Source: an uncultured Bacilli bacterium (GTDB lineage Bacteria; Bacillota_I; Bacilli_A; RF39; UBA660). Taken from it: a DNA stretch of 64,000 bases. The DNA lies in the NCBI GenBank assembly GCA_947628535.1, contig CANRAF010000003.1:33953-97952 (forward strand). Direction: 5' to 3'. Positions within the stretch are counted from its first letter, which is position 1. Each line of letters begins with the position of its first letter. The translations under genes were made by a program, and so were the position numbers. Below are positions 43,711 to 52,928 of the stretch, piece by piece. The notes beneath the pieces were generated by a model, which searched no databases, was not told the origin of the DNA, and saw only the letters and a program-made list of their open reading frames with translations.

Positions 43711-44763
43711 ATGCATATATTATTAACAATAATTCTATTTGTACTTATTTTAGGAGTAATAGTACTTGTTCATGAGGGAGGACATTTCCTTTTTGCCAAA
43801 CTAACAGGAGTACATGTATATGAATTTTCTATTGGTATGGGACCTTTAATTGCTAAAAAAATAGCTAAAGATAAAACTCAATATTCTATTAGAGCAATAC
43901 CAATTGGAGGATATGTTTCTTTAGCAGGAGAAGAAGTAGATGAAGAAGAAAGAAAGAAAACAAAGGGACATAATCTTCAAGACAAAACAGTATTTCAAAG
44001 ATTTTTGGTTATGTTCATGGGAGTTGGTTTTAACTTTGTTTTTGCTTTCTTAATATTATTTTTAACAGGACTTATTTTTGGAGCACCTTCAACTGAACCA
44101 ATAATTGGAGGAGTATCAGAAGATTATCCTGCTGCTTTAGCAGGCCTTGAAAAGGGTGATAGGGTTTTAAGATTGAATGGTCATAAAATAACTTTTCTAG
44201 AAGATATTTCTCTTTATTTAGCTATTGAAGATTTAACTAAACCAGTTTCTTTTGAAGTTGAAAAGAAAAGCGGAGAGATAGAAACTTATAACATTTTACC
44301 GGAAAAAGTAAAAGAAGATGGAAAAGAAAAATATGCAATTGGTATTATGCTTAAAGCTGATACAGATAAGGGAATTATTCCATCAATTGTCTATGCCTTT
44401 AATGAAGAAGGTGCAATATTTAAGCAAATGTTTGTAGTTTTAGGGAACTTATTTACAGGTGGAGTTTCTATGAATGAATTAAGTGGACCTGTAGGAATTT
44501 ATTCAATAGTTGGGAAAATGAGTGCACAGGGAGTATCTTCATTACTTTATTTAACAGCTTTATTAAGTATTAATGTGGGAGTTATCAACATTTTACCATT
44601 CCCAGCATTTGATGGCGGGAGGATACTGTTCCTTATAATTGAAAAAATAAAAGGATCACCAGTAGATCCGAAGATTGAAAACACAATTCATAATATAGGG
44701 TTTATTTTAATTATATTGTTGATGATATATGTCACGTTTAATGATATTTTAAAATTATTTTAG
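43711..44763 (+). CDS. rseP: RseP/RasP site-2 intramembrane metalloprotease
   Basis: 350 residues (ATG 43708 is also possible). Zinc site VHEGGHFLFAK in the first helix, a PDZ domain (about 130-215, EDYPAALAGLEKGDRV) and the third zinc ligand in LPFPAFDGGRI, where most relatives have LPIPALDGGR. It cleaves anti-sigma factors and signal-peptide remnants within the membrane. AGGAGTGAT precedes the start. Confidence 0.95.
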   Translation: MHILLTIILFVLILGVIVLVHEGGHFLFAKLTGVHVYEFSIGMGPLIAKKIAKDKTQYSIRAIPIGGYVSLAGEEVDEEERKKTKGHNLQDKTVFQRFLVMFMGVGFNFVFAFLILFLTGLIFGAPSTEPIIGGVSEDYPAALAGLEKGDRVLRLNGHKITFLEDISLYLAIEDLTKPVSFEVEKKSGEIETYNILPEKVKEDGKEKYAIGIMLKADTDKGIIPSIVYAFNEEGAIFKQMFVVLGNLFTGGVSMNELSGPVGIYSIVGKMSAQGVSSLLYLTALLSINVGVINILPFPAFDGGRILFLIIEKIKGSPVDPKIENTIHNIGFILIILLMIYVTFNDILKLF

Positions 44764-44800
44764 ATTAAATTTTTAGAAAAACATTATAGGAGTAAATTTT

Positions 44801-45259
44801 ATGAACAAATATATGGAAATGGCTAGACTAAGTGCTTTAAAAGGAATTGAAAAAAAAGAAGGTGGGCCTTTTGGAGCGGTAATTGTAGCAAAAGATGGTA
44901 CTGTTATTTCAACAGGAAATAATATGGTTTTAAAAGAAAAAGATCCAACTGCTCATGCAGAGATTGTTGCTATTAGAAGGGCATGTAAAGTTTTAGGAAC
45001 TAATGATTTAAGTGGACACATTTTATATACATCGTGTGAACCATGTCCAATGTGTCTTTCTGCAATAATTTGGGTTAATATTAGAGAAGTATACTTTGGC
45101 TGTACACGAAGTGATGCTGATAATATTGGTTTTAGGGATAAAGACATTTATGAATTTATGAAAGGTAAAAATAATATAATAACTTTAAGACAAATTGATA
45201 GGGATTCATGTCTTGAGGTAATGAATAAATATAACGATATTAATGGAGAGATCTATTAA
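44801..45259 (+). CDS. guaD: Guanine deaminase (cytidine deaminase fold)
   Basis: 152 residues. Zinc and catalytic motif HAEIVAIR and SCEPCPMCLSA. GGPFGAVIV, NDPTAHAE and RRACKVLGT match Bacillus GuaD more closely than TadA, as does the length. Converts guanine to xanthine in the cytosol. A TadA-like tRNA deaminase is the alternative but less likely. AGGAG precedes the ATG. Confidence 0.82.
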   Translation: MNKYMEMARLSALKGIEKKEGGPFGAVIVAKDGTVISTGNNMVLKEKDPTAHAEIVAIRRACKVLGTNDLSGHILYTSCEPCPMCLSAIIWVNIREVYFGCTRSDADNIGFRDKDIYEFMKGKNNIITLRQIDRDSCLEVMNKYNDINGEIY

Positions 45260-45363
45260 TGGTCGTTTTTTTATTGTGTTAAATAATTTTACTTTTAATT
45301 TAAAACAATTGACTTATAACTTTTATATGAGTTAAAATATATATAATAGCGGAGGTTATGAAT

Positions 45364-46704
45364 ATGGAAAACCAAACTAATAATCCTAATTTGCAAAATG
45401 GTGTTAATGTAGATACTCAAAATCAAGATAATAACCAAACTAAAGGTGTAATAGTTAATTTAAATGATAAAAAATTAAAAGCTACAACACTTAACAAAAA
45501 AACTAGATTTAAGTATAGGGTAGAAAATGAAAAAGGGAAAAGATTTTATGGTTATTTAGATGCTTATAGTGAACCTGAAGTAATATCATATCTTAAAAAT
45601 GAAGGATATAAAATATTAAAAGTAGAACCTCAAAATTCTGTTTTAAATATGACTATTGGTGGAGGAAAACTTAATTATTCAGAGCTTTCATTTTTGCTTA
45701 CTCAACTTTCTACTTATTTAAAAGCTGGTATTCCATTAATTGAATCAATTAAGATTTTGGAAAAGCAATCAGTAAAACCTGATAAAAAAAGAATATATTC
45801 AAATATTATTTATGAACTTTCTAAGGGTGAAAATTTTTCAAGTGCGTTAACATCTCAGGGTAATGTATTTCCACCTCTTCTTATAAACATGGTTAGAACT
45901 GCAGAAATGACTGGGGATTTACCTGAAATATTAGATGATATGCGTGATTATTATGAAGCTATTGATAGAACTAGAAAATCTGCTATAAGTTCAATGATTT
46001 ATCCAACAATTTTATTTGTGTTTGCAATATGTGTACTTGTTTTCATTTTAACGTATGTTATTCCATCATTCGTTTCACTTTTTGAACAACAAAATGCAGA
46101 TCTTCCTGCAGTTACAAAAATAGTTTTAGCTGCTAGCTCATTTATAACAGGAAATAAATATTTGTTAGTTGGTGGCTTAGTCGCTATTGTACTTTCATTT
46201 GTATTACTTTACAAATATGTTAAACCATTTAGAAAAACAATGCAAACTATTGTTATGAAACTACCTGGATTTGGTAAGATTACAATTTATAGAGAAGTTA
46301 CTATGTTTACTAAAACATTTGCTTCACTATTACATCATAATGTATTTATAACAGATTCAATGGCAATACTTAGTACAGTATCAAATAATGAAGTATTTAA
46401 AGATATTATTAATGAATCTTTAGAGTATCTTGCTAAGGGTGCAAAAATAAGTGATGCTTTTGAAGATAAATGGGCCTTTCCAGTTGTTGCCTATGAAATG
46501 CTTGTAACAGGTGAAAATACAGGACGCCTTCCAATGATGATGAGTTATGTTGCAAATTACTATGAAGATTTACATGCTAACTTAGTTAAAAGAATTAATA
46601 CTTTTATCGAACCACTTTTAATTATGTTTATTGCAGTAATTGTTGGTATAGTTGTTATTTCAGTTGTTGTTCCAATGTTTGATTTCTATGGAACTGTATT
46701 ATAG
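45364..46704 (+). CDS. Type II secretion/type IV pilus inner-membrane platform protein (PilC/GspF)
   Basis: 446 residues from ATG at 45364, preceded by GGAGG (the ORF-track ATG 6 bases earlier is too close). After a ~60-residue Gln/Asn-rich lead, an N-terminal domain (GYLDAYSEPEVISYL) and two T2SSF domains follow, each ending in a membrane helix pair (PLIESIKILEKQS...; the second around ITDSMAILSTVSNN). It anchors pilus assembly with an ATPase that is not in this window. Seven bases before the prepilin peptidase. Confidence 0.9.
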   Translation: MENQTNNPNLQNGVNVDTQNQDNNQTKGVIVNLNDKKLKATTLNKKTRFKYRVENEKGKRFYGYLDAYSEPEVISYLKNEGYKILKVEPQNSVLNMTIGGGKLNYSELSFLLTQLSTYLKAGIPLIESIKILEKQSVKPDKKRIYSNIIYELSKGENFSSALTSQGNVFPPLLINMVRTAEMTGDLPEILDDMRDYYEAIDRTRKSAISSMIYPTILFVFAICVLVFILTYVIPSFVSLFEQQNADLPAVTKIVLAASSFITGNKYLLVGGLVAIVLSFVLLYKYVKPFRKTMQTIVMKLPGFGKITIYREVTMFTKTFASLLHHNVFITDSMAILSTVSNNEVFKDIINESLEYLAKGAKISDAFEDKWAFPVVAYEMLVTGENTGRLPMMMSYVANYYEDLHANLVKRINTFIEPLLIMFIAVIVGIVVISVVVPMFDFYGTVL

Positions 46705-46711
46705 GTAAAGT

Positions 46712-47479
46712 ATGGAAGTATTTTTTATAATAGTTTTTGCACTTTTTGGTTTAGTTTTTGGATCATTTTTCAATGTTGTTGGATTAAGGCTTTGCAAGGG
46801 AGAGAATCTAGCTTTTCCAGGCAGTCACTGTCCTAAATGTAATCATATGCTTAAATATTATGAACTAGTGCCTGTCTTTTCTTATATATTTTTAAAAGGA
46901 AGATGTAAAAATTGCAAAGAAAAAATAAGTATTATGTATCCTGTAATTGAAATGTTTACAGCTGTTTTATTCGCAGTTTGTTATTATGTATATGGTTTTA
47001 CTCCAGAACTTTTTTTAGGGCTTCTTCTTTGTTCTTTATTTATAATTATTATAGTAACAGATTTAAATTATTATATTATTCCTGATAGTATAGTTATAAC
47101 TTTTGGAATACTCATATTTATATATAACATTATAACTAAAGGTATACTTGATGCTGCAACTTATGTTTTATTTGGTTTTATTATGTTTTTATTTATGTTT
47201 GCTCTTATGAAATTTGGTAATTTTCTTTTTAAAGAAGAGAGTTTAGGGGGAGGAGATATCAAACTAATGGGTATTTTAGGAATGACTGTAAAACCTTTAG
47301 TTTCTGCTTTATCTCTTACTTTAGCAGCTATTATAGCGCTTCCTTGTTCACTTTTCTTTTTAATAAAAAAGAAAGATAAAATTATACCTTTTGGGCCATT
47401 TATAGTAGCAGCTTTTATCATTTTAATTTTTACAGGTATTGATACTAAAGATATTATAGATTTTTTGATGAGAATGTAA
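46712..47479 (+). CDS. Prepilin peptidase (A24 family, PilD/ComC)
   Basis: 255 residues. N-terminal GSFFNVVGLRL with the zinc-binding pairs CPKC and CKNC intact, then the catalytic Asp residues in VTDLNYYIIPD and GGGDIKLMG. About eight membrane helices. Cleaves and possibly N-methylates type IV prepilins. Paired with the platform gene; no prepilin, PilB or PilT is in view. Confidence 0.93.
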   Translation: MEVFFIIVFALFGLVFGSFFNVVGLRLCKGENLAFPGSHCPKCNHMLKYYELVPVFSYIFLKGRCKNCKEKISIMYPVIEMFTAVLFAVCYYVYGFTPELFLGLLLCSLFIIIIVTDLNYYIIPDSIVITFGILIFIYNIITKGILDAATYVLFGFIMFLFMFALMKFGNFLFKEESLGGGDIKLMGILGMTVKPLVSALSLTLAAIIALPCSLFFLIKKKDKIIPFGPFIVAAFIILIFTGIDTKDIIDFLMRM

Positions 47480-47481
47480 TA

Positions 47482-47520
47482 AAAGTAAGATTTTAATTAT
47501 AACTTAGTCTTACTTTTTTT
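47482..47520 (+). terminator. Terminator after the pilus pair
   Basis: AAAGTAAGA / TCTTACTTT stem followed by T residues. Confidence 0.75.
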
Positions 47521-47567
47521 ATTTGTATATCTTATTTTTTTGTTTTATAATAAAATTGGTGATGTAA

Positions 47568-50138
47568 ATGAAAAAAGTAATACTCGTGGACGGAAATAAT
47601 CTTCTTTTTAGAAGTTATTATGCAACAGCTTATAAAGGTTCAATTATGAGAAATTCCAAAGGTTTTCCTACCAATGGATTATATAGTTTTATAAATATGT
47701 TAAATAAAATAATATCAGAAGAAAATCCATCTTATATGATGATTGCATTTGACAAAGGCAAAACATTTCGTCATGAAAAATATAAAGATTATAAAGATGG
47801 GAGAAAAGAAACTCCTGAAGAGTTAAAAATGCAGTTTCCTGTTGCTAAAGAAATATCTAAAGCAATGGGTATATCTTGTTTTGAAATAGATAATTATGAA
47901 GCAGATGATATAATTGGAACATTTGCAACTGAAGTTGATATAAATGATGAATTTGTCTCTACAATTATTAGTAGTGATAAAGATTTACTTCAGTTAATAT
48001 CAGATGATAATGAAGTAAAACTTTTAAAAAGTAATGATTATATTAGATTTGATAAAAAAACTTTTATCGAAACATATGGTTTTACTCCTGAAAAAATAAC
48101 TGATTTAAAAGGTTTAATGGGAGATTCAAGTGATAATATTCCTGGAGTTAAAGGGATTGGAGAAAAAGGTGCTATTTCACTGGTGTCTAAATATGGAACT
48201 TTAGAAAATATTTATAAAAATATTGATGATATAAAAGGAAAAACTAAAGAAAAGTTAGAAAATGATAAAGATAGTGCCTTCTTTTCTAAAGAATTAGCAA
48301 CTATTTGTAGAGATGTTCCAATTGATAAAGATTTAGAAAAAATAAAGTACAGAGGTGTTACTCCAAAATTAGTACCACTTTTAAAAGAATATGAGTTTTT
48401 CTCTCTTATAAAAAAATTAAATATAAAAGAAGAAATAGAAGAGAAGAAAACTTATGAAATTGTAGATAGTATTGAAATTAATAAAGATAGTTCTATATAT
48501 ATTGAGACAAATGGTAATTATCATGATAAAGAAATACTTGGTATTTCTATATCTAATGAAGATGGTAACTATTTTTTGGAAAAAGAAAATATTAAAAATA
48601 TAAAAATAAATGAAAAAGTTAAACTTTATACTTATGATCTTAAAAAACTTATTATTTTATTTAAATATAATGGTGTATCAATCAAAAACAAAGTAGAGGA
48701 TTTGATGATTGAAGCCTATATTTTAAATTATCATATTAAAGAAGATATTCATTATCTTATGAATATATGTGGCTATAGTAGTTCATCTTGTGAAGAAATG
48801 CTTAAAAGAAAAGCAAAACTTGTACATGAAGATTTTATAGAAAATATGGTAAAAAAAGCTAGTTTTATCTATGAAAATAAAGATAGATTTTATAAAGAAC
48901 TCGAAAAAAATGACTTCTTATCTTTATATAACGATATTGATCTTCCACTTACTTATGTTTTAATTGATATGGAATATACTGGTGTTAAAATAGATAAAGA
49001 TTTTCTTCTTTCAATGAAAGATGAAGTTTATAAAAAGGTAGTAGAACTTGAAGAAGATATATATACTCTCGCCGGTACTAGAGATTTTAATATTCAAAGT
49101 CCTAAACAACTTGGACTTGTGCTTTTTGACAAACTTAAAATACCTTATCCAAAGAGAATAAAAAGTGATAAAAGTTATTTTACAAGTGTAGATATTTTGC
49201 AAAAACTTACTGATTATGAAATTATTAGAAAGATTTTAGATTATAGAACTCTTACTAAACTTTATTCAAATTATATAGTAGGATTAATTGATTATATAAA
49301 AGATGATGGGAAAATTCATACTATTTTTACACAGACTTTAACAAGGACAGGAAGACTTTCATCAACAAGTCCAAATCTTCAAAATATACCTGTTCGTGAA
49401 GAATATGGACGACTTATAAGAAAAGCTTTTGTTCCTAGTGATGGAGGAGTCATAATATCTTCTGATTATTCACAAATCGAACTTAGAGTTTTTGCTCATA
49501 TGTCTAATGCCGATAACTTAATAAAGGCTTTTAATAATGATTTAGATATTCATACTAAAACTGCTATGGATATATATCACGTTAAGGAAAACGAAGTTAC
49601 TAAACAAATGAGAAGAAACGCCAAGGCTGTTAATTTTGGTATATTATATGGTATCAGTAGTTTTGGACTTTCTGAAGATTTAGGAATAAATGTAAAAGAT
49701 GCAAAAGTATTTATTGATAATTATTTAAATACTTATCCTGGTATTAAAGATTATATGAATAATTTAATTAAAGATGCTCATGATAATGGTTTTGTAAAAA
49801 CTTTATTAGGACGTGTTAGAATTATAGATGAGTTAAAAAGTGCAAATTATATGGTAAAGTCTCAAGGAGAGAGAATGGCTCTTAATACTCCAATACAAGG
49901 GACAAGTGCTGATATAATAAAAATGGCTATGATAAATATTTATGATGAACTTAATAAAAGGGGATTAAAAGCCAAAATGATTATTCAAGTTCATGATGAA
50001 CTTTTAATAGATTGTCCTAGAGAAGAAATAGAAGAAGTAACTAAGTTGATAAAAGATCAAATGGAAAATGTTTGTAAATTAAAAGTACCTTTAAAAGTTG
50101 ATATTGAAAGTGGAAAAAATTGGTATGAAGCAAAATAA
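47568..50138 (+). CDS. polA: DNA polymerase I
   Basis: 856 residues. The N-terminal 5'-nuclease has VDGNNLLFRS, NYEADDIIG and LMGDSSDNIPGVKGIGEKGA. The middle 3'-5' exonuclease domain lacks the catalytic Asp residues, as in Bacillus Pol I. The polymerase has motif A SDYSQIELRVFAH, motif B RRNAKAVNFGILYG and motif C VHDELL. Used for gap repair and Okazaki fragment processing. GGTGAT precedes the ATG. Twelve bases before mutM. Confidence 0.98.
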   Translation: MKKVILVDGNNLLFRSYYATAYKGSIMRNSKGFPTNGLYSFINMLNKIISEENPSYMMIAFDKGKTFRHEKYKDYKDGRKETPEELKMQFPVAKEISKAMGISCFEIDNYEADDIIGTFATEVDINDEFVSTIISSDKDLLQLISDDNEVKLLKSNDYIRFDKKTFIETYGFTPEKITDLKGLMGDSSDNIPGVKGIGEKGAISLVSKYGTLENIYKNIDDIKGKTKEKLENDKDSAFFSKELATICRDVPIDKDLEKIKYRGVTPKLVPLLKEYEFFSLIKKLNIKEEIEEKKTYEIVDSIEINKDSSIYIETNGNYHDKEILGISISNEDGNYFLEKENIKNIKINEKVKLYTYDLKKLIILFKYNGVSIKNKVEDLMIEAYILNYHIKEDIHYLMNICGYSSSSCEEMLKRKAKLVHEDFIENMVKKASFIYENKDRFYKELEKNDFLSLYNDIDLPLTYVLIDMEYTGVKIDKDFLLSMKDEVYKKVVELEEDIYTLAGTRDFNIQSPKQLGLVLFDKLKIPYPKRIKSDKSYFTSVDILQKLTDYEIIRKILDYRTLTKLYSNYIVGLIDYIKDDGKIHTIFTQTLTRTGRLSSTSPNLQNIPVREEYGRLIRKAFVPSDGGVIISSDYSQIELRVFAHMSNADNLIKAFNNDLDIHTKTAMDIYHVKENEVTKQMRRNAKAVNFGILYGISSFGLSEDLGINVKDAKVFIDNYLNTYPGIKDYMNNLIKDAHDNGFVKTLLGRVRIIDELKSANYMVKSQGERMALNTPIQGTSADIIKMAMINIYDELNKRGLKAKMIIQVHDELLIDCPREEIEEVTKLIKDQMENVCKLKVPLKVDIESGKNWYEAK

Positions 50139-50150
50139 AGGAGTGGTATT

Positions 50151-50969
50151 ATGCCTGAACTTCCCGAAGTAGAAACTGTAAGAAAAAGTCTTCTTTTAAA
50201 ACTAAAAGGAAAAACTATCAAGGATTTGAAAGTATTACATAATAATGTTTTTCAAAGTCAAAATATAGAAGAAGTTATTAAAAATATTAAAAATCAAACT
50301 ATTAGAGATATTAAAAGACGTGGTAAATGGCTTATGTATGATTTAGATGATTATTATTTACTTAGTCATTTAAGAATGGAAGGAAAATATATCTATAGAG
50401 ATATAAATGAAAAAATAGAAAAACATGAGCTTGTTATATTTAATATTGATAATGAATTTGAACTTAGATATAAAGATGTTAGAAAATTTGGTAAAATGTA
50501 TTTAGTTTTAAAAGATGAGTTAGATAAAAGTCCAATTGGCAAACTTGGGCTTGAACCTTGGGATAAGAATTTAACAAAAGAGTATTTGAAAAATGCTTAT
50601 AAAAATAAAAAACTTTCTATTAAAACTTTACTTTTAGATCAAAGTATAATAGTAGGAATAGGAAATATATATGCAGATGAAATATTGTTTTTAAGTAAAA
50701 TTAATCCATATAAAAAAGGAAATGAATTAAGTAATAAAAATTTAGAAGATATAATAAAAAATACAAGAATTGTTTTAGACAAAGCAATAAAAGCAGGAGG
50801 AACTACTATTAGGAGTTATACATCAGAAGAAGGAGTTACAGGACTTTTTCAAAATGATTTAAATGTTCATAAAAGAGAAGGAGAAAAATGCCCTAATTGT
50901 GGAAATATAATAATAAGAGAAAAAATAAATGGTAGAAGTAGTTATTACTGTAATAAATGTCAAAAGTAA
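50151..50969 (+). CDS. mutM: Formamidopyrimidine-DNA glycosylase
   Basis: 272 residues. Catalytic N-terminal Pro-Glu in MPELPEVET, helix-two-turn-helix with SIIVGIGNIYADEIL, and a C-terminal zinc finger CPNCG...YYCNKCQ. Removes 8-oxoguanine and related lesions and cleaves the strand. Downstream of polA, a usual repair pairing in Firmicutes. Confidence 0.97.
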   Translation: MPELPEVETVRKSLLLKLKGKTIKDLKVLHNNVFQSQNIEEVIKNIKNQTIRDIKRRGKWLMYDLDDYYLLSHLRMEGKYIYRDINEKIEKHELVIFNIDNEFELRYKDVRKFGKMYLVLKDELDKSPIGKLGLEPWDKNLTKEYLKNAYKNKKLSIKTLLLDQSIIVGIGNIYADEILFLSKINPYKKGNELSNKNLEDIIKNTRIVLDKAIKAGGTTIRSYTSEEGVTGLFQNDLNVHKREGEKCPNCGNIIIREKINGRSSYYCNKCQK

Positions 50970-50996
50970 ACGGTTTAAGCCGTTTGCTCTTTTCTT
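50970..50996 (+). terminator. Probable terminator after mutM
   Basis: AAACGG / CCGTTT hairpin with a mixed C/T run behind it. Confidence 0.45.
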
Positions 50997-51037
50997 ATTT
51001 TTAAAATTTTTGGGTTATAATTTAAATAGATAAACTA

Positions 51038-51072
51038 AACTTTGAAACTATTGATTTCAAAGTTTTCCCTTT
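51038..51072 (+). terminator. Hairpin upstream of the ABC exporter pair
   Basis: AACTTTGAAA / TTTCAAAGTT perfect stem with TTCCCTTTT behind. It could be a further terminator or part of a leader. A probable promoter (TTGAAA near 51093, CATATAAT near 51117) lies after it. Confidence 0.45.
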
Positions 51073-51170
51073 TGTTAAATTTTTGTGAAATGTGTTGAAA
51101 AAAGAACTTATTTATCATATAATGTAAAGGCGTAGTAAAATAGTAGATGTAAAAATTAACAGGAGGAAAT

Positions 51171-52928
51171 ATGAGGAAATTAATAAAAAAGTTAAATAAA
51201 CTTCAAGTTTTTCTTGTACTTATTAGTATAATTTTCGTAATAGTTCAAGTATGGCTTGATTTAAAAATACCGGATTATATGAATGAAATAACAAGATATG
51301 TAGAAACCAAAGGAAGTACCATGGCCGATATTTTAAAACCTGGTGGATATATGGTAATATGTGCTTTTGGTAGTTTAATTTCTTCTATCATAGTTGGTTA
51401 TTTTGCAGCATATATTGCAGCATCTTTTTCTAAGAATTTAAGACAAGATGTATTTAATCAAGTTTTAAAATTTGGTATGGAAGAGATAAAAGATTTTTCT
51501 ACAAGTAGTTTAATTACTAGAACTACAAATGATATAACCCAAGTAGGAATGCTTATTTCAATGGGGCTTCAAGTTATTATAAAAGCTCCGATTATGGCTA
51601 TATGGGCGATTACTAAAATTGCAGGAAAAAGTTATCAATGGTCTTTGGCAACTGGAGTAGCTATTTTTGTATTAGTTGCTATGATTATGGTTTTAATATT
51701 CGTAGCTCTTCCTAAATTCAAAAAAATTCAGTGGCTTACTGATAATTTAAATAGAATTACTCGTGAAAATTTAACAGGTATAAGAGTAGTTCGTGCATAT
51801 AATGCAGAAAAGTATCAACTTAATAAATTTGCAGTTGCTAATAACGAACTTACAGATACACATTTATTTACTTCCAGGGTTATGGCAATTATGAATCCTG
51901 TGATGAATATGATTATGTCTGGACTTTCTTTATCCATCTATTTTATAGGAGCTTATTTAATAAATGAAGCAAATATGCTTGATAAAATAGGTCTATTTAG
52001 TGATATGGTAGTCTTTTCAGCATATGCAATGCAAGTAGTAATGTCATTTATGATGCTTACTATGATATTTATTTTATATCCTCGTGCTAGTGTAGCTGCT
52101 AAAAGAATAGGAGAGGTTTTAGAAACTGAAAGTTCTATTAAAGAAGGAGACAAAGAAGAAGGACTTGAGAAAGGAACAATTGAATTTAAAAATGTTTCCT
52201 TTAAATATCCTGATGCTGAAGAGTATATGCTTAAAGATATTAACTTTAAAGTAAAACAAGGAGAGACAATTGCCTTTATAGGAAGAACAGGAAGTGGAAA
52301 AAGTACAATTATTAATTTAATTCCAAGACTTTATGATGTTACAGATGGAGAAGTTTTGGTAGATGGAATAAATGTAAAAAATTATAAAGAAAAAAGTTTA
52401 TATGATAAGATTGGATATATTTCTCAAAAAGCTGTTATGTTCAGAGGAACAGTATTAGAAAATGTTGGATTTGGTAAGAAAAATAATAAAAGAGTCAAAA
52501 AGGACAAAATAATTGAAGCTATTGAAATAGCTCAAGGTAAAGATTTTGTAGAAGGAATGCCTAAAAAGTATGAATCTTCTTTAGCAGAAGCAGGTACTAA
52601 TATAAGTGGAGGACAAAAGCAACGTCTTTCTATTGCCAGAGCAATTGCTAAAGATCCTGAAATATATATATTTGATGATTCTTTTAGTGCCCTTGATTAT
52701 AAGACAGATTTTACTCTTAGAAAAGAACTTAAGAAATATACAAAAAATGCAACTGTTGTAATAGTAGCTCAGAGAATTGGTACGATAAAAGATGCAAATC
52801 AAATTTTTGTTATTGAAGATGGAAAAATAGTTGGAAGTGGCACTCACAAACAATTACTAAAAACATGTGATGTTTACAAAGAAATTGCTCTTTCTCAACT
52901 TTCAAAGGAGGAGATAGAAAATGCCTAG
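51171..52928 (+). CDS. Heterodimeric ABC exporter, subunit with degenerate Walker B
   Basis: 585 residues: six membrane helices (about 15-310) and an ATPase domain (about 345-575). Walker A GRTGSGKST and signature SGGQKQRLSIARA are normal, but Walker B is IYIFDDSFSALD (Asp in place of the catalytic Glu) and the H-loop His is Gln (VVIVAQR). This is the non-catalytic half in TM287/288- or LmrCD-type exporters. The substrate is likely a drug, lipid or peptide. AGGAGG precedes the ATG. Confidence 0.9.
   Translation: MRKLIKKLNKLQVFLVLISIIFVIVQVWLDLKIPDYMNEITRYVETKGSTMADILKPGGYMVICAFGSLISSIIVGYFAAYIAASFSKNLRQDVFNQVLKFGMEEIKDFSTSSLITRTTNDITQVGMLISMGLQVIIKAPIMAIWAITKIAGKSYQWSLATGVAIFVLVAMIMVLIFVALPKFKKIQWLTDNLNRITRENLTGIRVVRAYNAEKYQLNKFAVANNELTDTHLFTSRVMAIMNPVMNMIMSGLSLSIYFIGAYLINEANMLDKIGLFSDMVVFSAYAMQVVMSFMMLTMIFILYPRASVAAKRIGEVLETESSIKEGDKEEGLEKGTIEFKNVSFKYPDAEEYMLKDINFKVKQGETIAFIGRTGSGKSTIINLIPRLYDVTDGEVLVDGINVKNYKEKSLYDKIGYISQKAVMFRGTVLENVGFGKKNNKRVKKDKIIEAIEIAQGKDFVEGMPKKYESSLAEAGTNISGGQKQRLSIARAIAKDPEIYIFDDSFSALDYKTDFTLRKELKKYTKNATVVIVAQRIGTIKDANQIFVIEDGKIVGSGTHKQLLKTCDVYKEIALSQLSKEEIENA

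Noticed and set aside
44801-45259. tRNA adenosine deaminase TadA
   Set aside because: Length and the GGPFGAVIV, NDPTAHAE, RRACKVLGT pattern fit guanine deaminase better, though TadA cannot be fully excluded.
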